A DNA stretch of 64,000 nt, taken from the NCBI GenBank assembly GCA_963933055.1, contig CAWVSY010000014.1, positions 4,915-68,914 on the forward strand, in the 5' to 3' direction. Below the pieces are notes generated by a model. The model searched no databases. It was given only the letters and a program-made list of their open reading frames with translations, and had not been told where the DNA came from. A program made the translations under genes and the position numbers. The DNA is from Oleispira sp963933055 (lineage in GTDB: Bacteria; Pseudomonadota; Gammaproteobacteria; Pseudomonadales; Oceanobacteraceae). This document shows positions 27,876 to 35,800 of the stretch, in pieces. Each line of letters starts with the position of its first letter. Within the stretch, counting starts at the first letter, position 1.

Positions 27876-28508
27876 TTAACCGCGCATTTCTTGCTCAGCT
27901 TCAGACAAACTTGCCTGGAAGGATTCCCGATCAAACAAACGCTCCATATAATGGAACAAAGGCTCAACCGCTTTACCGCTAAGTTCAATGCCCATTGCTG
28001 GTAAACGCCATAAGATTGGAGCCATGCAGCAATCAACAATTGAGAATTCTTCACTCATGAAATATGGCTTATCTTTAAAGATAGGAGCGATAGTAATCAT
28101 GCTTTCACGTAATTCTTTACGCGCTTTTTCTTTGTCTTTATCTTTTGCTGTTGCAGAACAGATTGTATCTACAAGTACACACCAATCTTTCTCGATGCGG
28201 TGAATCAACAAACGGCTTTCAGCACGAGCAACAGGATAAACAGGCAATAATGGTGGATGCGGGAAACGCTCATCCAAGTATTCCATCATTACGTTTGGCT
28301 GGTATAAAACCAACTCACGATCAACCAATGTTGGCAATGAATTATACGGATTCAAAGTAGCCAAATCTTCTGGCTTATTATCAGCGTCTACATCATGAAC
28401 TTCTACTGTTACGCCTTTTTCAGCCAAAACAATGCGTACACGATGGCTATAATGATCAGTTCCATCCGAATAAAACGTCATTGAAGAACGTTTAGCAACA
28501 ACACCCAT
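27876..28508 (-). CDS. sspA: Stringent starvation protein A
   Basis: RNA-polymerase-associated protein with a glutathione S-transferase fold, needed for stationary-phase gene expression. The 210-residue protein has the thioredoxin-like N-domain (MTFYSDGTDHYSHRVRIVLAEKG) with no catalytic cysteine, and the C-domain with the family PHP-like segment changed to FPHPPLLPVYPV. It starts the sspA-sspB pair downstream of the bc1 operon. Confidence 0.95.
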   Translation of the reverse strand: MGVVAKRSSMTFYSDGTDHYSHRVRIVLAEKGVTVEVHDVDADNKPEDLATLNPYNSLPTLVDRELVLYQPNVMMEYLDERFPHPPLLPVYPVARAESRLLIHRIEKDWCVLVDTICSATAKDKDKEKARKELRESMITIAPIFKDKPYFMSEEFSIVDCCMAPILWRLPAMGIELSGKAVEPLFHYMERLFDRESFQASLSEAEQEMRG

Positions 28509-28557
28509 ATAATTCCCCAGCTAAATAATTTTTAACTATTCAAAAACAAATACAGCC

Positions 28558-28576
28558 CGGACACGTTTCCGTGCCG
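28558..28576 (-). terminator. Probable terminator after cytochrome c1 gene
   Basis: CGG-CACG and CGTG-CCG form a 7-bp stem with a bulged A and a TTTC loop. On the minus strand it is followed by a T-rich stretch, so it would end the petABC transcript before sspA. Confidence 0.4.
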
Positions 28577-28611
28577 AGCAGTACAGGTAACTCAACTAAT
28601 TCTAAGACGAA

Positions 28612-29391
28612 TTAGTGAATGTCTTTCCAGTATTCTTTGTTTAACAAGTAAACAGGAATTAGGAAGATAAACAAGAACAACAATACCCACAAACCAAGAC
28701 GTTGACGCTCTAAAGCGATCGGCTCAGACATGTATACTAAGAAGTTCACCAAATCATACACTAAATTGTCATATTCTTTTGGAGTTAATTGACCTTCTTC
28801 AGCCAAGTACAATACTTCTTTAGGTTCTGCTAGTTCACAGCTATCAACCATGATTTCAGTACCGGTTAAAGAATCAAAGCCTGTTGATACTGGTGCGCAA
28901 CCTAATTTTTGTAGACCTTGAAGATCTGCAAGAACGTGTGGCATACCAACGTCTTTAAAGGCTGTGTTATTCACACCCCAAGGACGGCTTTTATCTTCGT
29001 AGAAAGAACGTAGATAGGTATATAACCAATCGCCGTCGCCACCACGAACTCGAGTAACCAAAGTAAGATCTGGAGGTGTAGCACCGAACCATTTCTTAGA
29101 ATCTTCAGTACGCATAGCAATCGTCATTAGATCGCCAAAACGCTTACCCGCGAAGTTTAAGTTTTCTTGCATCAACTCTTCTGGAATATCCAAATCTTTA
29201 GCAACACGGTTATAACGACCGTGCTCTAATGAGTGACAACCCATGCAGTAGTTCATGAAAGTTTGAGCACCACGCTGCAAAGATGCAGTATCGCCCAAAT
29301 CTGTTTTATGTTCGTCTAGGTGAATACCACCACCCGATGCATACGAAAGCGAAGAAGCCATCAAAGCGAACAGAGCTATAACTTTTTTCAT
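28612..29391 (-). CDS. petC: Cytochrome c1 of the bc1 complex
   Basis: Haem c subunit of ubiquinol-cytochrome c reductase. The 259-residue protein has a signal peptide (first about 18 residues), the haem-binding CMGCH at residues 49-53, a downstream PDLTLVTRVRGGDG segment with the axial-methionine region after it, and a C-terminal membrane anchor (about 232-250). It is the third gene of the petABC operon, 1 bp after petB. Confidence 0.96.
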   Translation of the reverse strand: MKKVIALFALMASSLSYASGGGIHLDEHKTDLGDTASLQRGAQTFMNYCMGCHSLEHGRYNRVAKDLDIPEELMQENLNFAGKRFGDLMTIAMRTEDSKKWFGATPPDLTLVTRVRGGDGDWLYTYLRSFYEDKSRPWGVNNTAFKDVGMPHVLADLQGLQKLGCAPVSTGFDSLTGTEIMVDSCELAEPKEVLYLAEEGQLTPKEYDNLVYDLVNFLVYMSEPIALERQRLGLWVLLFLFIFLIPVYLLNKEYWKDIH

Positions 29392-29392
29392 T

Positions 29393-30640
29393 CTAGTGGC
29401 CTCCAGTGATGCGTTCAGGAACAGGTTTGGTTTTTTCCATACGAGTATAGAAAGGCATCAATAGGAAATAACCGAAGTAGAATGCAGTTAACCAACGAGC
29501 CAAAGTAGTATTGTTAATCATACCTAGGAAGTAACCATCAGATGGCTGAGTACCTAACCAAGTTAAGATGGCGAACGCTACACCAAATACAGGAATCAAC
29601 GTCTTACTGATTAAACCTTTGTAACGAATACTTCTTACAGGGCTCTTGTCCAACCAAGGCAATACGAACAAGATAGCAATTGCGGCCCCCATTGCGATAA
29701 CACCTAACAATTTATCAGGGATTGCACGCAAGATGGTATAGAACGCACCGAAGTACCATACGGGAGCAATGTGCGCCGGAGTTTTAAGACCGTTAGCAGG
29801 CTCAAAGTTTGCGTATTCAAGCATGAAACCGCCACCCATTGGGAAGAAGAACATCACTGAACAGAAAACGATCAAAAATACGACGATACCGACCATGTCG
29901 TGTATGGTGTAGAAAGGGTGGAAAGGAATGCCGTCTAGCGGTACGCCGTTCTCATCTTTATGTTTCTTAATATCAACGCCATCAGGGTTGTTAGAACCTA
30001 CTTCATGAAGCGCTAATAAGTGCAATACAACCAAAGCAACGATCACTAATGGAACGGCAATCACGTGCAATGCGAAGAAGCGATTCAAAGTAGCGCCTGA
30101 AATCAGGAAGTCACCACGAATCCACGTAGTCAGGTCATCACCAATAACGGGGATTGCACCGAACAAAGAAATAATTACCTGAGCACCCCAATAAGACATC
30201 TGACCCCATGGAAGTACATATCCCATAAAGGCTTCTGCCATAAGTGCTAGATAGATACCCATACCAAACAACCAGATAAGCTCACGTGGCTTCTGGTAGG
30301 ATCCGTACAGCAAAGCACGCATCATGTGTAGGTAAATAGCGATGAAGAAGAAGGTCGCGCCGGTAGAGTGCATATAACGCAATAACCAACCCCATTCCAC
30401 ATCACGCATGATGTATTCAACCGATGCAAAAGCCGCATCAGCACTTGGCGTGAAGTTCATCGTTAACCAGATACCCGTTAGGATTTGGTTAACAAGCATT
30501 ACCATCGACAATACGCCGAAGAAATACCAGAAGTTAAAGTTTTTTGGGGCATAGTACTTAGACATATGCTTTTCGTAGGTCACAGTTACTGGTAGACGAT
30601 CGTCAATCCAGCCCATGATTGGATTTTTCTGCTTACTCAT
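29393..30640 (-). CDS. petB: Cytochrome b of the bc1 complex
   Basis: Membrane subunit that holds haems bL and bH and both quinone sites. The 415-residue protein has eight membrane helices. Histidine ligands are in RYMHSTGATFFFIAIYLHMM (helix B) and FFALHVIAVPLVIVALVVLHLL (helix D, only partly quoted in the family alignments I know). The Qo motif PVWYFG (PEWY in many) is at about residue 290. It overlaps petA by one base. Confidence 0.97.
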   Translation of the reverse strand: MSKQKNPIMGWIDDRLPVTVTYEKHMSKYYAPKNFNFWYFFGVLSMVMLVNQILTGIWLTMNFTPSADAAFASVEYIMRDVEWGWLLRYMHSTGATFFFIAIYLHMMRALLYGSYQKPRELIWLFGMGIYLALMAEAFMGYVLPWGQMSYWGAQVIISLFGAIPVIGDDLTTWIRGDFLISGATLNRFFALHVIAVPLVIVALVVLHLLALHEVGSNNPDGVDIKKHKDENGVPLDGIPFHPFYTIHDMVGIVVFLIVFCSVMFFFPMGGGFMLEYANFEPANGLKTPAHIAPVWYFGAFYTILRAIPDKLLGVIAMGAAIAILFVLPWLDKSPVRSIRYKGLISKTLIPVFGVAFAILTWLGTQPSDGYFLGMINNTTLARWLTAFYFGYFLLMPFYTRMEKTKPVPERITGGH

Positions 30641-31236
30641 TATGCAGTCTCCTCATCAATACCGATCACTAAGGTATCACCGTCACGCGTATAAGGAGGA
30701 ACTAGTAAGTTATCGCCCGCTGGAGAACCATTAAATACACGGCCAGACATATCAAAACGAGATCCGTGACAAGGACAAAAGAAACCGCCCTTCCAATCAG
30801 CATCGAATGGTTCTGGTTTAACTTCAGCAAAGAACTTAGGAGCACAACCTAGGTGAGTACAAACACCCAAAAGAACCAGTAGCTCTGGATCACGAGAGCG
30901 CTGTAAGTTATCAGCATAAGCAGGCTGTTGAGCCTTGTTACCATTTGCTGGATCTTTTAAGCGATCTGAGAGACCTTCAAGCATACCCAGTACTTCTTGA
31001 GTACGGCGTACGATGAATACTGGTTTGCCACGCCATTCGGCGGTCAGCATAGCACCAGGCTCTAATTTACTAATGTCTACTTTAGCAGGTGCACCAGCAG
31101 CTTTTGCTTTCTCACTAGGGTTCCATGAAGCAAGGAATGGAACAGCAACAAAGCCGGCGCCTACAGCACCAACAGCAGCGGTCGAACCCAGGAGTAGCAG
31201 ACGTCGACTATTATTTACGCCGTCTTGACTCATCAC
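30640..31236 (-). CDS. petA: Ubiquinol-cytochrome c reductase Rieske iron-sulfur subunit
   Basis: Rieske protein of the bc1 complex. The 198-residue protein has a Tat-type N-terminus with twin arginine (SRRLLLLG) that remains as membrane anchor. Cluster ligands are Cys126-Thr-His128 with Cys131 in CTHLGC, and Cys154-Pro-Cys156-His157 in CPCHGS. First gene of petABC. The 219-bp region to rpsI holds the rpsI terminator and probably the petA promoter. Confidence 0.96.
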   Translation of the reverse strand: MMSQDGVNNSRRLLLLGSTAAVGAVGAGFVAVPFLASWNPSEKAKAAGAPAKVDISKLEPGAMLTAEWRGKPVFIVRRTQEVLGMLEGLSDRLKDPANGNKAQQPAYADNLQRSRDPELLVLLGVCTHLGCAPKFFAEVKPEPFDADWKGGFFCPCHGSRFDMSGRVFNGSPAGDNLLVPPYTRDGDTLVIGIDEETA

Positions 31237-31396
31237 CTATTCTCCCATCATTATAATTTTTTGGCTTAACGCAGTATAGCTTGTATTCTCATACAAGGGC
31301 GCGCCAGCATCAGCTAGATATACCAAGCGGCGCACATAGTAATGAAATTGCGCTCCGCTGACAACTAAAAAGCCCCGAGTTACAGGAGCTTTAGGT

Positions 31397-31430
31397 AAAA
31401 AAAAACGCCCAATGCATAAACATTGAGCGT
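31397..31430 (-). terminator. Terminator after rpsI
   Basis: On the minus strand ACGCTCAATG pairs with CATTGGGCGT (two G:U pairs) around a 6-base loop, followed by eight to nine T. It ends the rplM-rpsI transcript. Confidence 0.85.
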
Positions 31431-31455
31431 TTCTTGATATAGCGCAAGTTTGATC

Positions 31456-31848
31456 TTAACGCTTGCTGAACTGTGGCTTCTTACGTGCTTTACGTAGACC
31501 AACTTTCTTACGTTCAACTTCACGAGCATCACGAGTAACATAACCCGCTGCACGAAGAGAAGGACGAAGTGTTTCGTCATACTGCATCAATGCACGTGTA
31601 ATACCGTGACGAATCGCGCCAGCTTGACCGCTATTACCGCCGCCTTTAACGTTAACAATAACGTCAAATTTTTCTAGGCTTTCAGTCAATTCTAGTGGCT
31701 GACGTACAACCATACGTGCAGTTTCACGACCAAAATAAGCTTCGATAGCTTTTTTGTTAATCTGGATAGTGCCTGTACCTGGACGCAAAAATACGCGTGC
31801 AGTTGAGGTCTTACGACGGCCAGTACCGTAATATTGAGTAGCTGCCAT
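31456..31848 (-). CDS. rpsI: 30S ribosomal protein S9
   Basis: S9 of 130 residues, with the N-terminal YYGTGRRKTSTARVFLRPG and the basic C-terminal tail KKPQFSKR whose last arginine contacts P-site tRNA. It is 3 bp after rplM, the standard rplM-rpsI pair. Confidence 0.98.
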   Translation of the reverse strand: MAATQYYGTGRRKTSTARVFLRPGTGTIQINKKAIEAYFGRETARMVVRQPLELTESLEKFDVIVNVKGGGNSGQAGAIRHGITRALMQYDETLRPSLRAAGYVTRDAREVERKKVGLRKARKKPQFSKR

Positions 31849-31851
31849 ATC

Positions 31852-32286
31852 TTATCCGTTTATCTCTAAAGTTTGTGGCTGTTGAGCTGCATGTGGATGC
31901 TCAGAACCAGCATACACTTTAAGCTTACGATACATATCACGACCTAAAGGATTCTTTGGAAGCATTCCTTTAACTGCCTGCTCGATAATCATCTCAGGCT
32001 TGTGATCAAGTAATTTGTCAAAAGAGATAGAACGTAAGCCACCTGGGTAACCAGTGTGACGATAATACATTTTATCAGTCGTTTTGTTGCCTGTTACACG
32101 AATCTTGTCCGCATTGATAACAACGATGTAATCGCCAGTATCTACGTGAGGAGTATATTCTGGCTTATGCTTGCCTTTTAGACGAAGAGCAATCTCAGTT
32201 GCCAAACGCCCCAGAGTCTGTTCGGCTGCATCAACTATAAACCACTCGCGTTGTACGCTTTCTGGTTTTGCACTGTAAGTTTTCAT
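31852..32286 (-). CDS. rplM: 50S ribosomal protein L13
   Basis: L13 of 144 residues, one of the early assembly proteins of the large subunit. Typical segments are WFIVDAAEQTLGRLATEIA and YRHTGYPGGLRS, ending with a lysine-rich KLKVYAGSEHPHAAQQP stretch. The 155-bp gap upstream carries no gene and probably holds the r-protein promoter and leader. Confidence 0.98.
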   Translation of the reverse strand: MKTYSAKPESVQREWFIVDAAEQTLGRLATEIALRLKGKHKPEYTPHVDTGDYIVVINADKIRVTGNKTTDKMYYRHTGYPGGLRSISFDKLLDHKPEMIIEQAVKGMLPKNPLGRDMYRKLKVYAGSEHPHAAQQPQTLEING

Positions 32287-32441
32287 TAATTTCTCGCCTT
32301 TCTAGGGCTCTGCAATCTTAAAAAAGAGGCGAAATTCTACACAAGTAGAAACCACCACGCAAGCCCAATTTACGAAGTTACAAATTCACAATGCCTTTAT
32401 GAAGCTCAGGGGGACGGGGCGAGCTAAATTAAAGCATTGTA

Positions 32442-32753
32442 TTAATATTTTTCAGGTTGATGAAATCTCACCAAACCCCAAATCAAAGTCAGGAGGGCTG
32501 CCATAATGTCTAACAAGATGGCCAACGCCATAGCACTAGAGCTTTCTTCCTGATTACTGTAGCCCAAAACTTGGCCTACATAGAAGCTAAGAGCACTACC
32601 TAAGAAGCCAATCAATATGGCTGCTATCAGATAATAGCCTTTTGCATCATCGAGTGTCAGCAAACCGGAGTTAACCCGCTGCTGGAAAATTCGGTACGCA
32701 CCATAACAGATTAATGCCGTCATTGAAATTGAAATTACAAAATAAGCGATCAT
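32442..32753 (-). CDS. Small hypothetical membrane protein
   Basis: A 103-residue protein with three predicted membrane helices (about 1-22, 38-62, 72-97), little charge and no motif that I recognise. It stands alone between prfC and rplM on the same strand. Codon use resembles the host genes around it. Function unknown; a genuine gene is likely because the frame is clean and starts with ATG after an AAAGAATG-type context. Confidence 0.65.
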   Translation of the reverse strand: MIAYFVISISMTALICYGAYRIFQQRVNSGLLTLDDAKGYYLIAAILIGFLGSALSFYVGQVLGYSNQEESSSAMALAILLDIMAALLTLIWGLVRFHQPEKY

Positions 32754-32874
32754 TCTTTATTCATCCCTAATCATTTAGCCAGTCACAAGAGCCTCACTTT
32801 ATTAGCTCAACTCTTGTGACAAGGTTAGTTCAGAATGACAGTATTGCTAGTCGTGTAAATTCACAGCGTCGTGA

Positions 32875-34464
32875 TTAGTGCTCGCGCGTAGCGCTAAACT
32901 CAACTTCCGGGAAGCGATCTTGGGTTAAGCTCAAATTCACTCGAGTAGGTGCAATGTAGGTCAGGTGGCCACCACCATCTAACGCTAAGTTCTCTGCAGA
33001 CTTGCGCTTAAATTCTGTGAATACTTTTTCATCGTCACAGTATACCCAGCGTGCAGTACTGACACTGATAGGCTCGTAAATACACTCTACTTTGTATTCA
33101 TCACGTAAACGCTGTTGAACAACATCAAACTGCAGCACACCCACCGCACCTAAGATTAGGTCGTTATTATTTAACGGCATAAATAGCTGAGTAGCCCCTT
33201 CTTCTGACAACTGCTGCAAACCTTTTTGCAACTGCTTCATTTTAAGAGGGTCTTTTAAGCGCACACGCTTAAACAATTCTGGAGCAAAATGAGGAATGCC
33301 GGTAAAACGCATATCTTCACCTTGAGTGAAGGTATCCCCAATCTGAATGGTCCCGTGGTTATGCAAACCAATGATTTCACCCGAAATGGCCTCTTCAACA
33401 TTGGTCCGGTCGCCTGCCAAGAACGTTACGGCATCGGCAACCTTAATATCTTTGCCTAAACGCGAGTGCTTCATTTTCATGCCTCGGCTATAGGTGCCGG
33501 AGCAAATACGCATAAATGCGATACGGTCACGATGCTTAGGGTCCATATTGGCTTGAATCTTAAAGATAAAACCACTGAATTTTTCTTCTGTTGGTAGCAC
33601 AGCGCGATCGCCCGCTTGACGCGCAATCGGCGCTGGCGCCCAATCAACAAAATAATTGAGCATTTCACGAATACCAAAATTCGCTAATGCCGTACCAAAG
33701 AATACGGGGGTCATTTCACCCGCAAGGTATTCTTCCAAATTAAATTCATAGCTGCCGCCACGAACCAATTCAACTTCATCAATCAACTCTTCAACGAGGT
33801 CATCGCCAAGCTCCGCACGGGCCTCAGCAGTATCCAAACCTTGAATTTGGACATCATCAGGGACGACACTGGCTTGGCCAGGCTTATATATATGCACCGT
33901 ATCGGTATACAAGTTATACACACCGCGAAATGCTTTACCCATGCCAATTGGCCAAGTGATGGGGGCGCATTTAATGTTGAGTACAGATTCAACTTCATCC
34001 AATACATCAATTTGATCACGGACTTCGCGATCCATTTTATTAATAAAGGTAAAAATAGGCGTATCACGTAAACGGCATACGTCCATTAATTTAATCGTTC
34101 GATCTTCAACACCTTTGGCGCCATCGATGACCATTAAAACAGAGTCAACGGCGGTTAGAGTACGATACGTATCTTCCGAGAAATCTTCGTGCCCTGGTGT
34201 ATCCAGAAGATTAACCATACGGTCTTTATAAGGAAACTGCATGACGGAAGTTGTGATCGAAATACCACGATCCTGCTCCATTTTCATCCAATCTGAGGTT
34301 GCCATACGGCCAGTTTTTTTACCCTTCACCGTGCCTGCTAACTGAATAGCGTTACCTAATAATAAAAGTTTCTCGGTGATGGTGGTTTTACCCGCATCAG
34401 GGTGGGAGATGATAGCAAAGGTCCTTCGCTTATTGATTTCATTAAGAAAATCTTGGTTTGCCAT
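32875..34464 (-). CDS. prfC: Peptide chain release factor 3
   Basis: RF3, the translational GTPase that recycles RF1/RF2 from the ribosome. The 529-residue protein is complete, with G1 SHPDAGKTT, G3 DTPGHEDF and G4 NKMDRE. It is the known integration target of SXT/R391 ICEs, which recombine within the first codons of prfC and supply a new 5' end and promoter. Here the first residues (MANQDFLNEI) differ from other RF3 starts before the conserved KRRTFAIISHPDAG, as expected if they come from the element. Confidence 0.96.
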   Translation of the reverse strand: MANQDFLNEINKRRTFAIISHPDAGKTTITEKLLLLGNAIQLAGTVKGKKTGRMATSDWMKMEQDRGISITTSVMQFPYKDRMVNLLDTPGHEDFSEDTYRTLTAVDSVLMVIDGAKGVEDRTIKLMDVCRLRDTPIFTFINKMDREVRDQIDVLDEVESVLNIKCAPITWPIGMGKAFRGVYNLYTDTVHIYKPGQASVVPDDVQIQGLDTAEARAELGDDLVEELIDEVELVRGGSYEFNLEEYLAGEMTPVFFGTALANFGIREMLNYFVDWAPAPIARQAGDRAVLPTEEKFSGFIFKIQANMDPKHRDRIAFMRICSGTYSRGMKMKHSRLGKDIKVADAVTFLAGDRTNVEEAISGEIIGLHNHGTIQIGDTFTQGEDMRFTGIPHFAPELFKRVRLKDPLKMKQLQKGLQQLSEEGATQLFMPLNNNDLILGAVGVLQFDVVQQRLRDEYKVECIYEPISVSTARWVYCDDEKVFTEFKRKSAENLALDGGGHLTYIAPTRVNLSLTQDRFPEVEFSATREH

Positions 34465-34720
34465 GTATAAATTCTTTTAGTTTGTACACGGATTTGTACA
34501 CACTTTTGGAAGTACTCTCTTTTCAGTTCTTCGCTTGTCAAATCCGTCGTGTTAATCGTAATTGGCCGCTATTTTCGCTGATCTTGACTTTATAAACAAT
34601 CAATGGTTATCTAATCGGTTACCATTTACTCTCAGCGTGCGCCAATGCTCAGTTGTAGCTGTTTGCAATCGTTGCTTCTTCAGCTCATGAACAACTGTGG
34701 CTAAACCACAAATTCCTTCG
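34465..34720 (-). promoter_or_regulatory. Element end (attR side) with probable prfC promoter
   Basis: These 256 bases between setR and prfC hold no gene. They contain a consensus-like -35 (TTGACA, minus strand, 34536-34541) with only a weak -10 about 17 bp on, and a direct repeat TTTGTACAC at 34481-34489 and 34493-34501 just before the prfC start. In SXT the element provides the prfC promoter; these are candidates for it. Confidence 0.4.
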
Positions 34721-35368
34721 CTACCAAAAATCGATGATAGCTTGTCGTACTACACCAATGATGGTGCAGTTGCCGTTGATCGGTATTGCAGGGTATTGCG
34801 GGTTCAAAGGTTTTAGGTACTTCTGTTCACCATCAATAACCAATTGCTTAAAGGTTGCTTCTTTCGAATCATCCAAACGCGCAACAACCAATGAACCTGA
34901 TGAATAAGGTAACTCAGGATCAACAACGATCACTGCTCCCTCAGGTATGGATTTTTTTCCGCTTGGATTTTCCATACTGTCGCCTTTTACGCGAAGTGCG
35001 AAACAACCCTCATGTGCTTTCCCAGTGACTTCACGCCACTCCTCAGCATCTTCATGGGCAAATCCCTCCGCTATTTCAGTCCAATCACCGGCCTGAACCC
35101 AGTTAATGAGAGGAATACTCCCTTTAATATCAGGCCCGACTTCTACATTACCGACCCCCAAGCCAATCTCGCCATCACCTGTGGCGAGCCAATGAGCATT
35201 CACGCGAAGTGCCTCCGCGATCTGCATGGTGTAACGAGACCTAGCCGATTTACCAGAGCAAATCTGGCTGATCGACTGCTGTTTGATACCAATGCGGCGA
35301 GCCAACTCAGACTGAGTCACCCCAGTAAGCTGCAAGGCATGGTTTAGTCGTTCGGATAAAGTTTTCAT
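34721..35368 (-). CDS. setR: ICE master repressor SetR (CI/LexA-like)
   Basis: SXT-type repressor of 215 residues. It has an N-terminal helix-turn-helix (about 15-40, TQSELARRIGIKQQSISQI) and a C-terminal S24 self-cleavage domain with Ala93-Gly94 as the scissile bond, Ser131 (GDSM) and Lys174 (ATFKQL). RecA-stimulated self-cleavage after DNA damage releases croS and setDC, starting transfer. Divergent from croS with a cluster of operators between. Confidence 0.95.
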   Translation of the reverse strand: MKTLSERLNHALQLTGVTQSELARRIGIKQQSISQICSGKSARSRYTMQIAEALRVNAHWLATGDGEIGLGVGNVEVGPDIKGSIPLINWVQAGDWTEIAEGFAHEDAEEWREVTGKAHEGCFALRVKGDSMENPSGKKSIPEGAVIVVDPELPYSSGSLVVARLDDSKEATFKQLVIDGEQKYLKPLNPQYPAIPINGNCTIIGVVRQAIIDFW

Positions 35369-35379
35369 AAGCCCGTATT

Positions 35380-35397
35380 CTACAAATAAAACTGTAG
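35380..35397. promoter_or_regulatory. SetR/CroS operator-like site 1
   Basis: CTACAAATAAAACTGTAG, an imperfect palindrome with outer arms CTACA/TGTAG, nearest to setR. Confidence 0.65.
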
Positions 35398-35402
35398 CCT
35401 TT

Positions 35403-35420
35403 CAACAATTTTAACTGTTG
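35403..35420. promoter_or_regulatory. SetR/CroS operator-like site 2
   Basis: CAACAATTTTAACTGTTG, with outer arms CAACA/TGTTG. Its centre is 23 bp from that of site 1. Confidence 0.7.
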
Positions 35421-35426
35421 ACTAAT

Positions 35427-35444
35427 CTACAGTTTAAACTGTAA
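35427..35444. promoter_or_regulatory. SetR/CroS operator-like site 3
   Basis: CTACAGTTTAAACTGTAA; its inner 16 bases (35428-35443) are a perfect palindrome, the best operator match in the region. Centre 24 bp from site 2. Confidence 0.75.
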
Positions 35445-35456
35445 CATTCAATCTTG

Positions 35457-35474
35457 TAACAGTTATTATTGTAA
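35457..35474. promoter_or_regulatory. SetR/CroS operator-like site 4
   Basis: TAACAGTTATTATTGTAA, arms TAACA/TGTAA, next to the croS ribosome binding site. Centre 30 bp from site 3. Confidence 0.6.
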
Positions 35475-35485
35475 CAGGAGACGGT

Positions 35486-35737
35486 ATGGAAGTGTTCAAC
35501 ACAACACAAAAACATCTCCGCCGTGCCATTGACTTGGTCGGCGGGCAATCAGCATTAGCACGAGCCATCAACTCAAAACAGCAAAACGTCTGGTTTTGGT
35601 TGAATAAATCAGGGCGTGTTCCCGCTGAATTCGTTTTACCCATCGAACAAGCTACGCAAGGACAGGTAACCCGATCTCAGTTAAGACCGGACATCTACCC
35701 CGAATGCCCAAGCGAGCTGAAAGCCAGTAACCAGTAG
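35486..35737 (+). CDS. croS: Cro-like repressor CroS
   Basis: An 83-residue Cro/YdaS-like helix-turn-helix protein (QSALARAINSKQQNVWFWLN, about 20-40). In SXT, CroS counteracts SetR and is needed for full induction of transfer. ACAGGAG lies 7 bases before the ATG. It is divergent from setR and heads the rightward operon that leads to setD and setC. Confidence 0.85.
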   Translation: MEVFNTTQKHLRRAIDLVGGQSALARAINSKQQNVWFWLNKSGRVPAEFVLPIEQATQGQVTRSQLRPDIYPECPSELKASNQ

Positions 35738-35752
35738 GATTAAGGGCAAGTA

Positions 35753-35800
35753 ATGGTCAGCATTTTACGTAAACACAGAAGCGAGTACCTCCATGCGTGA
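35753..35800 (+). CDS. Possible 15-codon leader peptide
   Basis: An ATG at 35753 preceded by TTAAGGGCAAG opens a 15-codon frame (MVSILRKHRSEYLHA) that stops at 35798-35800. It overlaps the start codon of the next gene (ATGCGTGA), which itself has no good ribosome binding site. This suggests that ribosomes ending the leader restart on the next gene. Coding status is inferred from spacing only. Confidence 0.35.
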   Translation: MVSILRKHRSEYLHA

